From contig CAZKYN010000014.1 of assembly GCA_964556675.1 (NCBI GenBank), forward strand, positions 1 to 23,844: 23,844 nucleotides of DNA. Direction: 5' to 3'. The notes beneath the pieces were generated by a model that saw only the letters and a list, made by a program, of their open reading frames with translations, was not told the origin of the DNA and did no database searches. Positions 1 through 7,748 of this stretch are shown here, piece after piece. The position numbers and the translations under genes were made by a program. Position 1 is the first letter of the stretch, and each line of letters begins with the position of its first letter. The stretch is from JBDKTK01 sp964556675. GTDB taxonomy: Bacteria; Desulfobacterota; Syntrophia; Syntrophales; UBA4778.

Positions 1-192
1 CACGCCGACCACCTTCTCTATGGCGGACCATTTGGCCCTGGCGACCGCCTCCATCTTGGCCGACGGTAAGTCGCCGTTCACAATGGCCGCTTCTCCGTCC
101 GCATTCACGCATTTCACGCCTTGGGCAAAGGCGAACGGGGTGAGGGACGACAGGATAAATATGGAGATGGCTATAGCGGTGAGTTTTCGCAT
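1..192 (-). CDS. Secreted protein, N-terminal fragment (possible FlgT/LPP20-like domain)
   Basis: This is the 5' end of a minus-strand gene that runs off the left edge; 64 codons are visible. The ATG at 190-192 has a GGAG ribosome site 6 bases upstream. The first 24 residues form a clear Sec signal peptide: a basic MRK start, a hydrophobic core, and a likely cut after AFA in PFAFAQG. The mature start reads like an ordered domain, with a 'DGEAAIVNGD' strand followed by a helix of the 'AKMEAVARAKWSAIEKVVG' kind. That strand-then-alanine-rich-helix pattern resembles the N-terminal domain of FlgT/LPP20-type periplasmic proteins. The resemblance is a pattern impression and the family call is weak. 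It is divergent from nfi. Confidence 0.6.
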   Translation of the reverse strand, partial: MRKLTAIAISIFILSSLTPFAFAQGVKCVNADGEAAIVNGDLPSAKMEAVARAKWSAIEKVVGV

Positions 193-484
193 AATCGGCT
201 CCGTATTCAGGGTATGTTGGTTTGGGATTTCATTATCAACTTTCAGCGGACATTTAAAGGTTTATTTAGCTCAGGTTGCAGTCCAATTACATGGGCCGTT
301 CAGAAATAAGATTCCAGCGTTTTGAGCTTTTTCGGGAATCCCTTTAAAAGAGCATGGCGGCCCCAAATCAGACTGTTGGAGCCCGAAGGGCCTGCAGGGG
401 CGGGCCTCGGACCCGCCCGCTTACGAAACAACATCATGAACGGCGATCATCGACTTAACGACGCTTATCTGGTATAATTTCTTT
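193..484. other. Intergenic region between divergent genes
   Basis: I see no credible coding sequence here; the short plus-strand ORFs are antisense to the signal-peptide gene or lack ribosome sites. The only clear structure is an inverted repeat with arms GGGCGGG (398-404) and CCCGCCC (412-418) around a 7-base loop. It has no following T-run, so it is not an obvious intrinsic terminator. A weaker GCCC/GGGC pair lies just before it at 381-391. The region should hold the promoters of both flanking genes; only the nfi one is convincing. Confidence 0.5.
450..478 (+). promoter_or_regulatory. Sigma70-type promoter of nfi
   Basis: A perfect TATAAT -10 box lies at 473-478. A TCGACT sequence at 450-455 matches 4 of 6 bases of the -35 consensus with a 17-bp spacer. 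The predicted transcription start (about 7 bases after the -10 box) falls on or next to the nfi ATG at 485, so the transcript would be almost leaderless. Confidence 0.55.
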
Positions 485-1183
485 ATGAAAATCAAATACC
501 TGCATAATTGGGACGTCTGCTACGCCGACGCGGTGAGCCTTCAGTACGACCTCGCCCGCAGGGTTGTCCTGGAAGACGGAAAATCCGTGAAGTTGAAAAA
601 AATCGCTGGCGCGGACATCTCCTATTCGAAAAATGACGACCTGTTCTTCGCCGCTGTCGTGGTGCTTGATGCGGCAACCCTGGAGACCATAGAGGAGAGC
701 AGCTGTATTGAACGCGTTTCCTTCCCCTACATCCCCGGCCTGCTGAGTTTCCGGGAAGCGCCGGTCCTGCTTAAGGCCTTTGAAAAGATCAGGTGCAAGC
801 CGGACGCCGTCATTTTTGACGGGCAGGGGATCGCTCACCCGCGGCGGATGGGGCTCGCCAGCCACATGGGATTATTTCTCGACATCCCCTCCCTGGGCTG
901 CGCGAAAAAGAAGCTTGTGGGAGATTTCACCGAACCGGGAATAAAGAAAGGAAACTATTCGGAACTCGTGCACCGCGGCGAGAAGATCGGAGCAGTGCTG
1001 CGGACGAAAGATAAAGTGAAACCCGTGTTCATCTCCCCGGGCCACAGGATCGGATTTGACCGGGCTGTTGAGACGGCGCTTGCCTGCTGCGACGGTTACA
1101 GGCTCCCCGAACCGACCCGACAGGCGCACCTGCTTGTGAACCGGCTCAGACTCCGGCACAGCCCGGGTCCACAGGTCATCTGA
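485..1183 (+). CDS. nfi: Endonuclease V (deoxyinosine 3' endonuclease)
   Basis: Repair nuclease that nicks DNA at the second phosphodiester bond 3' to deoxyinosine and other deaminated bases. The 232-residue product has the usual family length and all the family landmarks: GADISY with catalytic Asp44, the wedge motif YIPGLLSFRE (82-91) with Glu91, FDGQGIAHPRR with Asp112 and His118, and the C-terminal GHRIGFDRA and GYRLPEPTR motifs. The start at 485 has no Shine-Dalgarno sequence, and the -10 box ends 6 bases before it, so initiation may be leaderless. This is the only plus-strand gene in the window; it is convergent with the lipoprotein gene and unrelated in role to the cobalamin operon. Confidence 0.96.
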   Translation: MKIKYLHNWDVCYADAVSLQYDLARRVVLEDGKSVKLKKIAGADISYSKNDDLFFAAVVVLDAATLETIEESSCIERVSFPYIPGLLSFREAPVLLKAFEKIRCKPDAVIFDGQGIAHPRRMGLASHMGLFLDIPSLGCAKKKLVGDFTEPGIKKGNYSELVHRGEKIGAVLRTKDKVKPVFISPGHRIGFDRAVETALACCDGYRLPEPTRQAHLLVNRLRLRHSPGPQVI

Positions 1184-1222
1184 AATTACCGACTAAATCG
1201 CCCGGCATGGGGATGGAAAAAC

Positions 1223-1249
1223 AGATCCTTCGCTGCGCTCAGGATGTCA
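1223..1249. repeat. Dispersed AGATCCTTCG...CTCAGGATG repeat copy
   Basis: The sequence AGATCCTTCGCTGCGCTCAGGATGTCA in the 3' intergenic region between nfi and the lipoprotein gene belongs to the same element family as the copies at 14564-14675. The shared core is a (GA)AGGAT/AAGAATCT arm and a CTCAGGATGTCA or TCATTCTGAG arm. Such elements are widespread in many bacterial genomes and are often translated spuriously as peptides containing 'LSAAKDL' or 'CHSEEQSDEE'. The rest of the 180-bp intergenic stretch contains a GC-rich imperfect repeat around 1288-1318 and the terminator below. Confidence 0.7.
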
Positions 1250-1321
1250 TGAGAAAACAGGTCCGCTTTTGCGGGATCGATTCGCCGTTCCCCGGCTTGA
1301 CCGGGACCGGGTCCAGGGAAT

Positions 1322-1341
1322 AAAAAGGGCGGCCGCCGCCC
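1322..1341 (-). terminator. Rho-independent terminator after the DUF3047 lipoprotein gene
   Basis: Read on the minus strand, a GGGCGG / CCGCCC stem with a 3-base loop (1327-1341) is followed at once by TTTTT (1326-1322). It lies 23 bases after the lipoprotein stop codon. On the plus strand a TTTTT run at 1347-1351 follows the same stem after a 5-base gap, so the hairpin may also stop nfi transcripts. Confidence 0.75.
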
Positions 1342-1363
1342 CGGACTTTTTACAGGGATCTTT

Positions 1364-2302
1364 TTAACTCTTGGTGAAATAGATCTCGCCGATATAGCTC
1401 TCGGCCTCGGTCCCCGTATGCTGGGAGTTGATGTGGATCTGCAGCCCGTTAGTGACCGCGTCTGGTTCGCCGTTTTTGATATCCTTGAACAGGGTTTTAT
1501 AATCCTGGTATACGTTGCGTTTCTCCACCTGCCATTCACCGGTCTTATCTCCCTTGTTGCGCAGGACAAGGTAACGCAGTTTGTCTCCGCCGATCTGCCG
1601 GCACCGTCCGTAATAGCCCCGCGGCGATTCATTATCCCAGACATATCCTATTACCGGAGAATTGAGGGCCGCGGGCCAACCCATCGCGGGGAATGCTATG
1701 TAGAGCTGGATAGCCTGGTCGTCTGTCCCGGCATTCCTGACATCTCCGCCCGGCGGGACCCTGACGGCCTTCCAGCGCCAGTTCAGGTACGGGTACTCGC
1801 GGACATTGACATGGGCCTCTTTTTTTATCCCGAATGAATTGTTCTTGCTCACCATGTGCAGGACGAGGTCCTGCCCGTCCCGCTCCACTGAGAAATTATG
1901 AGATCCTTTTTTGAGGTCAAGCGTCCAGCCCGCCGGCGGGCCGTTCTGCACCGTGTTGAAACGGGCAACCACGATCCGGTCCTGGACCTGGGGTCCGGCG
2001 CCCCTCTTAGCGGCAATATTCTCTCCGGCGGATTCCGGCGCGGATGCCGTATCTTCAACTTCGCTCCCCGGCGCAACGGCTCCACCCCTGGCTCTTACGG
2101 CCCCGGACTTGGGGCGCTCAGGCCCGGCCGGGGCCTGCGCCTGGGGATTTGCAGCAGGTTCGGGTTCTACTCGTTCAGAGGCTGTATTGACTCTCGCCTG
2201 ATTTTGAGTGCTCGCGTTTTCCGCACTCTGGCAGGCAATCAGGCATAAAGCGAGAGAACCCAAAAGAATCAGCGGGAATCTTATCTCAAAGAATCTCTTC
2301 AC
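1364..2302 (-). CDS. DUF3047-like lipoprotein
   Basis: The 312-residue product begins with a lipoprotein signal peptide: basic start, hydrophobic core, and a lipobox LIAC with the lipidated Cys24. Residues 25 to about 105 are a Pro/Ala/Glu-rich low-complexity linker. The C-terminal domain (about 108-312) resembles DUF3047: a GW..DLKKG strand, then 'YLNWRWKAV...PPGGDVRN..TDDQAIQLYIAF', and a YIGEIYF end. This looks like a beta-sandwich carbohydrate-binding-type fold, but that is inference. Biochemical function is not known to me. The start is a GTG at 2300-2302 overlapping the pyrE stop as GTGA, so it is probably co-translated with pyrE. A terminator follows. Confidence 0.8.
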   Translation of the reverse strand: MKRFFEIRFPLILLGSLALCLIACQSAENASTQNQARVNTASERVEPEPAANPQAQAPAGPERPKSGAVRARGGAVAPGSEVEDTASAPESAGENIAAKRGAGPQVQDRIVVARFNTVQNGPPAGWTLDLKKGSHNFSVERDGQDLVLHMVSKNNSFGIKKEAHVNVREYPYLNWRWKAVRVPPGGDVRNAGTDDQAIQLYIAFPAMGWPAALNSPVIGYVWDNESPRGYYGRCRQIGGDKLRYLVLRNKGDKTGEWQVEKRNVYQDYKTLFKDIKNGEPDAVTNGLQIHINSQHTGTEAESYIGEIYFTKS

Positions 2303-2868
2303 TTTTTTTCATGTAGTTTCATTATGTCGGAGCGTTTGAAAACGGGATCGAGGCGGTCGACATATTTCAGGATATTCTCGGCGCCGCCCTCCTCGCGATC
2401 GACCAGCACAATCACCCTGTCTACGACCAGGCCGGCATCCTTTGCGGCCTCCAAAGCGGTGATGGTCGAGGCGCCGGTCGTCACCACGTCATCAAGGACG
2501 GCAACCCTGTCCCCGGGCCGGATATTGCCCTCGATCCTGCTCTTCGTGCCGTGCCCCTTGGCGTCCTTGCGGACGATGAACGGATTGATGGGCCTGCCCT
2601 GCTGGTAGGACACAAGGGAGATCGCATTCGCTATTGGGTCCGCGCCCAGGCTCAAGCCGCCCACGGCGACCACGCCGGAATCCTTCAGCATGTCAAAAAT
2701 AACATGCCCGATCAGGCTCATACCCTCGGGATCGAGGGTGGTCTTCTTGCAGTCAAAGTAGAAGTTGCTCTTAAGCCCCGATGACAATGTAAACGGCTCC
2801 TCGCTGTAGCGGAAAGATTTCTCCAGTATTATTTCCGCCAGTCTCTTCTTCATGTCGGTAATTTCCAT
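2299..2868 (-). CDS. pyrE: Orotate phosphoribosyltransferase
   Basis: Transfers phosphoribose from PRPP to orotate to give OMP in pyrimidine synthesis. The 189-residue protein shows the PRPP-binding motif VAVLDDVVTTGAS (122-134), the FIVRKDAKGHGTK flexible catalytic loop (97-109) and the N-terminal FTLSSGLKSNFYFDCKK region that binds orotate and PRPP, all typical of PyrE. I chose ATG 2866-2868 with GGGG 6 bases upstream; a GTG one codon earlier and an ATG six codons later are alternatives. It follows metH by about 100 bp and overlaps the next gene by 4 bp. It has no functional link to cobalamin beyond co-orientation, and a separate promoter candidate lies upstream. Confidence 0.95.
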   Translation of the reverse strand: MEITDMKKRLAEIILEKSFRYSEEPFTLSSGLKSNFYFDCKKTTLDPEGMSLIGHVIFDMLKDSGVVAVGGLSLGADPIANAISLVSYQQGRPINPFIVRKDAKGHGTKSRIEGNIRPGDRVAVLDDVVTTGASTITALEAAKDAGLVVDRVIVLVDREEGGAENILKYVDRLDPVFKRSDIMKLHEKK

Positions 2869-2936
2869 CACCTTCCCCAGAGATATTTATTTACGCCCGC
2901 AACGGGCAGGAACAAACCTTCCGCCAAAGGCGGCTT

Positions 2937-2964
2937 AAAATAGCTCAAAATTCTTTTCCGTCAA
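2937..2964 (-). promoter_or_regulatory. Candidate promoter and hairpin leader of pyrE
   Basis: On the minus strand TTGACG (2964-2959) and TATTTT (2942-2937) are separated by 16 bp, a fair sigma70 match. Between here and pyrE there are two short perfect stems: CCGCC/GGCGG with a 3-base loop (2921-2933) and GCCCG/CGGGC with a 3-base loop (2895-2907). Neither is followed by a good T-run. This suggests pyrE and the lipoprotein gene can be transcribed independently of metH. Confidence 0.4.
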
Positions 2965-2972
2965 TTGTTTTT

Positions 2973-5396
2973 TTAAGTTGATGCAGCGGGCCGCCCGATG
3001 AGTCTGCCGATAATTTTTACCGCCTCCACGCCATCCCTGGCATATTCGGCGCCGATCGACTCGGCAAAGGCGCGGGTCACCACCGCCCCGCCCAGGATGA
3101 ATTCGGCATTGATATTGCCCCTCTTCGCGGCATCGATCACCTCTTTCATCCTCACCATCGTGGTCGTCATGAGAGCGGATAGTCCAATGACTCCGGGCCT
3201 TTCCTTTTGGGCCGCCTCCACGATTTGAGCTGCGGGTACGTCCTTCCCCAGATCGATTACCCGGAAGCCGTGGTTCTTCAGCAGCAGAGAAACAATGTTC
3301 TTGCCGATATCGTGGATGTCGCCTTCGACCGTCGCAATCATGACGGTCCCGGCGTCCTGCAGAGCCTTTTCCCGCAACAGCGGCTCGAGGTGGTCGACGC
3401 CGAGTTTCATCGTCTCCGCCCCGGCAATCAGCTGGGGAAGGAAATATTCCCTCTTTTCGAAAAGCATCCCCACTTTCGTAATGGCGGGTATCATCGTTTC
3501 CTGGACCAGGTTGAAGGGGCTTTCGCCGGCCCTCAGGGCATTGTCGATCAGCGCCCTGATCCGGTCGCGGTCGCCTTCCAGGACGGCGCGGGCCACCAGC
3601 TCTCGCGGCGACTGCGCCGGGGCCTCTTTCTTCTGCGGGGCTGACGCTTCCGAGAAACGGGAAATGTAAGCCTTTGCCCCCCAGTCCCTTCCGGCCAGGA
3701 GGTCGGAGGCCGTTTTCACATCCATCAGCTCGGAGTTTGAGGGGTTGGCAATAGCCATCGTGAGCCCCTTATCAATGGCCATGGCAAGGAACGATGCGTT
3801 TGCCCAGTTGCGTGCGGGCAAACCGAACGAGACGTTTGATAAGCCGACGATTGTCTTCGCCCCGAAGGAGCCGGAGCACCAGTCGATCATGGCGAGGGTC
3901 TCCCGCGCGGCATTCGGGTTCGAGGCAACAGTCATGACCAGCCCGTCCACGACGAAGTCGTCTTTCGTAAAGCCCAGGCCTTTTGCCCGGGAGAATACCT
4001 CGCGAACGATTTCCTTGCGCCGCGCCGCCGATTGCGGGACCTCGCCGTCCGTGAGCGGCAGGAGGATGAACATAGCCCCGTACTTTGCCGCAACCGGGAG
4101 CAGCCTTTCCATCTTGTCCTTTTCGCCGGAAATCGAGTTGATGAGCATGCGGCCCGGATAAAGGCGCAGAGCCGTCTCGATCGTCTCCACCTTGGGCGAA
4201 TCGACTGACAGCGGCAGGTCGGTTATTGTGGAAAGGAAATTGATCGCCTTTCTCATCGTAGCCGGTTCGTCGATTCCGTGCGTTCCCACGTTGACGTCCA
4301 GCAGGCCGGCTCCCTGCCTCTCCTGATCTTTCGCCATCTCGCGGATGAGCGACATGTCGGCAAGGCCTTTCTCCAGGGCCTCCCGGAGCAGTTTCTTTCC
4401 GGTGGGATTGATCCGCTCGCCGACTATCGCCAGCGGCATGCCCGTTTCGAGCACGACTGTTTTTCTCGCTGAGCTCACGGCTCCCACTGATTTCTTCGCA
4501 GGCTTGATCGGCCGCTCGCCCCTGATTGCACCCGCCAGTTTCCGGATGTGTTCCGGGCCGGTGCCGCAGCAGCCTCCGATCAGGCACACGCCCGCCGCCG
4601 CGAATTCCTTCCCGAATCCCGCGAAAGTTACCGGGTCCATATCGAAGACCGTATTGCCGCGTTCGAGCCGGGGCAGTCCCGCATTCGGCTTGGCGACAAG
4701 CGGGACTTTCGCGTAGGGCTGCATTGCGCGGATGAAATCCAGCATCTCTTTCGGACCGGCCGAGCAGTTGCATCCTACTGCGTCTGCCCCGAGGCTCTGG
4801 AGCGTGATGAGCGCCGTTACGGGATCGGTTCCGTTGAGGGTCTTTCCGTCCCGCTCGAAAGTCATGGTCACAATCGTGAAAAGGTCGGAAACTTCCTTTA
4901 TCGCAATCAGGGCGGCGCGTGCCTCCTGGATATCCATCATCGTCTCGACGGCAAACAGGTCGGCGCCGCCTTCAATGAGCCCGAGGGCCTGTTCCTTGAA
5001 GATGTTGACCGCGTCCTCAAACGCCAGGTCTCCGAAAGGTTCGACAAACCTCCCCGTTGGGCCGATATCGCCGGCAACCAGACAGGACCGGCCCGCCGCT
5101 TCGCGTGCAATCTCGGCCAGGCCTGTGTTCACGGAGCGCGCTCCTTCTTGGCGGGGGGCGCCGTATTGGGCCAGCTTGCAGCGGTTGGCGCCGAAGCTCG
5201 CCGTGTATATAATATCGGAGCCTGCGTCGCAGTAGGCCGCATGGACGTCCAGCACCGTCTCCGGGTGATCGAGGCACCACAGCTCGGGACACACCCCCGC
5301 GGGCATCCCGGCCTTCTGGAATTCCGTTCCAGTCGCCCCGTCCAGGACAAGGACCCTTTGTTTAATATTCCGGACCAATCTTTCTTTTGGAGTCAC
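2973..5396 (-). CDS. metH: Cobalamin-dependent methionine synthase lacking the reactivation domain
   Basis: Methylates homocysteine to methionine using methyltetrahydrofolate and methylcobalamin. The 807 residues contain three modules. Homocysteine-binding barrel (about 8-293): LDGATGTEFQ, with zinc ligands Cys211 (GCNCSAGP), Cys276 and Cys277 (GGCCGT). Pterin-binding barrel (about 320-575): IVGERINPTG, LDVNVG, SVDSPKVE. Cobalamin cap and Rossmann domain (about 595-800): EGDIHDIGKN with His695 as the lower cobalt ligand, and GLSALMTTTM. The SAM-binding reactivation domain of the about 1,200-residue E. coli type is absent; the next gene upstream encodes it. I chose GTG 5394-5396, which has GGAGG 9 bases upstream; an ATG at 5417 lacks a ribosome site. 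Confidence 0.93.
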   Translation of the reverse strand: MTPKERLVRNIKQRVLVLDGATGTEFQKAGMPAGVCPELWCLDHPETVLDVHAAYCDAGSDIIYTASFGANRCKLAQYGAPRQEGARSVNTGLAEIAREAAGRSCLVAGDIGPTGRFVEPFGDLAFEDAVNIFKEQALGLIEGGADLFAVETMMDIQEARAALIAIKEVSDLFTIVTMTFERDGKTLNGTDPVTALITLQSLGADAVGCNCSAGPKEMLDFIRAMQPYAKVPLVAKPNAGLPRLERGNTVFDMDPVTFAGFGKEFAAAGVCLIGGCCGTGPEHIRKLAGAIRGERPIKPAKKSVGAVSSARKTVVLETGMPLAIVGERINPTGKKLLREALEKGLADMSLIREMAKDQERQGAGLLDVNVGTHGIDEPATMRKAINFLSTITDLPLSVDSPKVETIETALRLYPGRMLINSISGEKDKMERLLPVAAKYGAMFILLPLTDGEVPQSAARRKEIVREVFSRAKGLGFTKDDFVVDGLVMTVASNPNAARETLAMIDWCSGSFGAKTIVGLSNVSFGLPARNWANASFLAMAIDKGLTMAIANPSNSELMDVKTASDLLAGRDWGAKAYISRFSEASAPQKKEAPAQSPRELVARAVLEGDRDRIRALIDNALRAGESPFNLVQETMIPAITKVGMLFEKREYFLPQLIAGAETMKLGVDHLEPLLREKALQDAGTVMIATVEGDIHDIGKNIVSLLLKNHGFRVIDLGKDVPAAQIVEAAQKERPGVIGLSALMTTTMVRMKEVIDAAKRGNINAEFILGGAVVTRAFAESIGAEYARDGVEAVKIIGRLIGRPAAST

Positions 5397-5440
5397 GATG
5401 ATGTCCCTCCGTGTCATCTGGTTTTGGCAATCGTATAAAC

Positions 5441-5460
5441 TCCCCCTTTATAAAGGGGGA
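5441..5460. repeat. Perfect 20-bp palindrome between metH and the reactivation-domain gene
   Basis: TCCCCCTTTA followed directly by its exact reverse complement TAAAGGGGGA, flanked by AAC and ATTC. It lies 44 bases upstream of the metH GTG in the 88-bp gap. As RNA it would form a hairpin with a tight AT-rich tip. There is no adjacent T-run, so it is not a standard terminator. Similar CCCCCTTT...AAAGGGGG units occur as dispersed intergenic repeats in many bacteria. It could also act as an operator or an RNA stability element. Confidence 0.7.
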
Positions 5461-5505
5461 ATTCAGAAATTGAAATTTTTCGGCAATAAGGCCTTGGCCT
5501 TTCCT

Positions 5506-6132
5506 TTAAACCGCCTTTTCTATGCCGGCAATCGCCGTGACCGACTTCTCCGGGACCAGGATGAAGCTCTCGGTAAGCCGCACCCCCAGCTTCTCCAGCT
5601 CCAGCTCCCGGAAAAAAATGGCCTGGTTTTCCAGGACGAAATCGGCATACCCGGCCGAATACCGCCGGGACGTAAGCCTCCTGCCTTCCCGCCGCAGCAC
5701 GTTGTCGAAGTAACGTGCTATCCAGTCGAGGGCGCTGTCGACTACTTCGCCGGCAACTGCGTCGAAGACGACGCCTTTTGCGAGGTCTCCCCCGCTGCCC
5801 AATCTGCCGATGGCCTCCATTATCTGCGGCCCTCCCGTTGCGCCCATCAGCAGTACTTCGTCCGAGTCCCTGAGCATCGCCGCCAGTCTTTTGCCAGCCA
5901 GTTCCACACCGCCGGCAAGTTTCAGGATGCCCGGACCTCTCTCGAGGAGAGCAAGGCGTTTCGCGGCGCCCTTCAAATGGATCTGCGCCAGCGCCTCGTC
6001 TATAGCGAGTTCCAGACGTTTGAACTCCTCCGGCGAGACGGAGGTCACACCGTGCTTGTATCCGAGCCGCCTCAGGATCCTTTCCCCCGGCAACTCGACA
6101 TTTATTTTTTCAAAAACAGTGACTTCCGGCAT
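5506..6132 (-). CDS. Stand-alone methionine synthase reactivation-domain protein
   Basis: The 208-residue product resembles the vitamin B12-dependent methionine synthase activation domain, which remethylates inactive cob(II)alamin using SAM and an electron donor. Key features are a conserved RRYSAGYADF stretch (156-165), equivalent to the R-x-x-PGY SAM-binding motif, and LTESFILVPEKSVTAIAGI (186-204) near the C terminus. The central region includes DEVLLMGATGG (91-101). Its position immediately upstream of a MetH that lacks this domain supports a split enzyme. The ATG at 6130-6132 is preceded by a G-rich site 7 bases upstream. It follows cbiJ by 69 bp on the same strand, so it may be the tail of the cobalamin operon. 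Confidence 0.85.
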   Translation of the reverse strand: MPEVTVFEKINVELPGERILRRLGYKHGVTSVSPEEFKRLELAIDEALAQIHLKGAAKRLALLERGPGILKLAGGVELAGKRLAAMLRDSDEVLLMGATGGPQIMEAIGRLGSGGDLAKGVVFDAVAGEVVDSALDWIARYFDNVLRREGRRLTSRRYSAGYADFVLENQAIFFRELELEKLGVRLTESFILVPEKSVTAIAGIEKAV

Positions 6133-6201
6133 TCACGTGCCCCCCGGTTTTAAAGTGGGCAACATACGACAAAATGGAGGAAACAGCAAATGGAACCGAT
6201 A

Positions 6202-6993
6202 CTATCTTATATCAGCCAGAGACAGGATGTAATCGCACATTTCCGGAATGCTCTCGAAATATACGTCTTTTGTTTGGGGAGAAATTTCCGGGCGCTTCAC
6301 AACCACCACCCGGCAGCTTTCGAGCCGGGCCGCTTCGATCTTGGCGCTGAAGCCGCCCGCCGCGCCGCTGTCTTTCGTGACGAGCGCGCCTATCCCGAAT
6401 TTCCGGATTGTTTCCCGGTTCGTTTCCAGGGAGAAAGGGCCGCGGGCTGCAATAATGTTTTCGTCCGTTATACGAAGAGCCCTGCAGGCCTGCAGAGATG
6501 AGGCATGGGGGAGCACGCGCACAACGAGGCGCGCCCGTGAAGCCTTTGCTTCCGTCGCATATGGGGCCAGATTCCGGCTTCCGGTAGTCAGGAGCACCGG
6601 TCTGCCGAAGGAAAAAGCCATGCGCGCCGCCTCTTCATGGCCGGAGGCAAATACAATTTCGTCCGATCGTCCCGCATCCGCCGCCTCAGGCGGCCGCACG
6701 TAAGTGATATAGGGCACGGCCAGGCGCCGGGCCGCGGCCCGGGCCGTTTCGCGGATTGTAACGGCGTAAGGATGGGTGGCGTCCACGATCAGGCTGATTC
6801 CCTTTTCTCTGACCAGAGAGGCGATGCCTTCGGCGTCCAGCGGCCCGCTGCGCTCCTCGATGCCGGGATGATCGCCCGCTCCCGTTTCCAGGGGGACGTC
6901 GGTCGCCACGGAGACGAGCACCCGTTTGCCCGCCCGGGCCAGGCGGACCGCGATCGGGGCCGTATCTGCCGTGCCGCCCAGGAGCAGGATCAC
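6202..6993 (-). CDS. cbiJ: Cobalt-precorrin-6A reductase
   Basis: Reduces the macrocycle of cobalt-precorrin-6A to 6B with a pyridine nucleotide (CbiJ/CobK family). The 263-residue protein starts MILLLGGTADTAP, the expected N terminus with a nucleotide-binding glycine motif, and has DATHPYA (71-77) and LLTTGSRN (134-141), both hallmarks. I chose GTG 6991-6993, which overlaps the cbiH stop as GTGA like many junctions here; an ATG 30 bases upstream (7023) has no ribosome site and would add a non-family MVHHPAGVPS extension. It is the last corrin-ring gene of the operon. Confidence 0.93.
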   Translation of the reverse strand: MILLLGGTADTAPIAVRLARAGKRVLVSVATDVPLETGAGDHPGIEERSGPLDAEGIASLVREKGISLIVDATHPYAVTIRETARAAARRLAVPYITYVRPPEAADAGRSDEIVFASGHEEAARMAFSFGRPVLLTTGSRNLAPYATEAKASRARLVVRVLPHASSLQACRALRITDENIIAARGPFSLETNRETIRKFGIGALVTKDSGAAGGFSAKIEAARLESCRVVVVKRPEISPQTKDVYFESIPEMCDYILSLADIR

Positions 6994-7748
6994 AGACGGT
7001 ACCCCCGCGGGGTGATGAACCATTTCCCGATTTTTTTAGAAGAGCTGTTGCCGATAGTGATGATGCTGCGCATGTTTATTTCGTGATCGAAAATATGGTC
7101 GAGGTCCGTGATTGTGATCTTCTCCCCGCCCCTGCCCACCGCCGTGGCGATGCCTACGGGAGTTTTTCCCGGGCGCACGGCGCGGAAGATCAGCACCGCT
7201 TCTTCGAGGTGTTTCCTGCGCTTGCTGCTGCGGGGGTTGTAAAGCACCGTGACGAAGTCGGCAATAGCGGCCGCCGTGAGCCTTTCCCGGATTGAATCCC
7301 ACGGGACAAGGATGTCGCTCAGGCTGATCGCCGCGAAATCCAGCATCAGCGGCGCCCCGAACTTGGCCGCCGCAGCCGTGGCCGACGTTATGCCCGGCAC
7401 TATCTCCACCGGAACGTTGATCTTCATCCCGGCGGCCATCTCCAGGGCGAGGCCCGCCATCCCGTAAACCCCGGGGTCTCCCGAAGAAACAAGAGAAACG
7501 ATCTCGCCGCCCGCGGCCCGCTCCAGCGCGGCCCGGCAGCGTTCCGCTTCCCGGGTCATTCCGGAGGCGATCGTTTCCTTGCCTTCCGTGAGGTCTTCGA
7601 TCAATTCAAGGTACCCTGTATACCCCGCGACAACGGAGCTTTCCCGGATGGCATCTTCCGCCCTGCGCGTGCGGTCTTCCCGCCCGCCCGGCCCGATGCC
7701 TACGACGTAAAGCTTTCCCTTGCGACGGCAACGGTCACGCTTTTCCAT
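6990..7748 (-). CDS. cbiH: Cobalt-precorrin-3B C17-methyltransferase (ring contraction)
   Basis: SAM-dependent enzyme that methylates C17 and drives ring contraction with lactone formation. The 252-residue tetrapyrrole-methylase fold shows VGIGPGG (16-22), SSGDPGVYGMAG (88-99), VPGITSATAAAAKFGAPL and the CbiH-typical LYNPRSSKRRKHLEEA. Length is standard, with no C-terminal iron-sulphur extension of the kind known from some CbiH proteins. The ATG at 7746-7748 has GAGG 5 bases upstream and lies inside the 3' end of cbiG, giving a 49-bp overlap. Confidence 0.95.
   Translation of the reverse strand: MEKRDRCRRKGKLYVVGIGPGGREDRTRRAEDAIRESSVVAGYTGYLELIEDLTEGKETIASGMTREAERCRAALERAAGGEIVSLVSSGDPGVYGMAGLALEMAAGMKINVPVEIVPGITSATAAAAKFGAPLMLDFAAISLSDILVPWDSIRERLTAAAIADFVTVLYNPRSSKRRKHLEEAVLIFRAVRPGKTPVGIATAVGRGGEKITITDLDHIFDHEINMRSIITIGNSSSKKIGKWFITPRGYRL

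Noticed and set aside
4548..5438. 296-codon plus-strand ORF opposite metH
   Set aside because: Antisense shadow of the homocysteine-binding domain; no ribosome site or recognisable domain.
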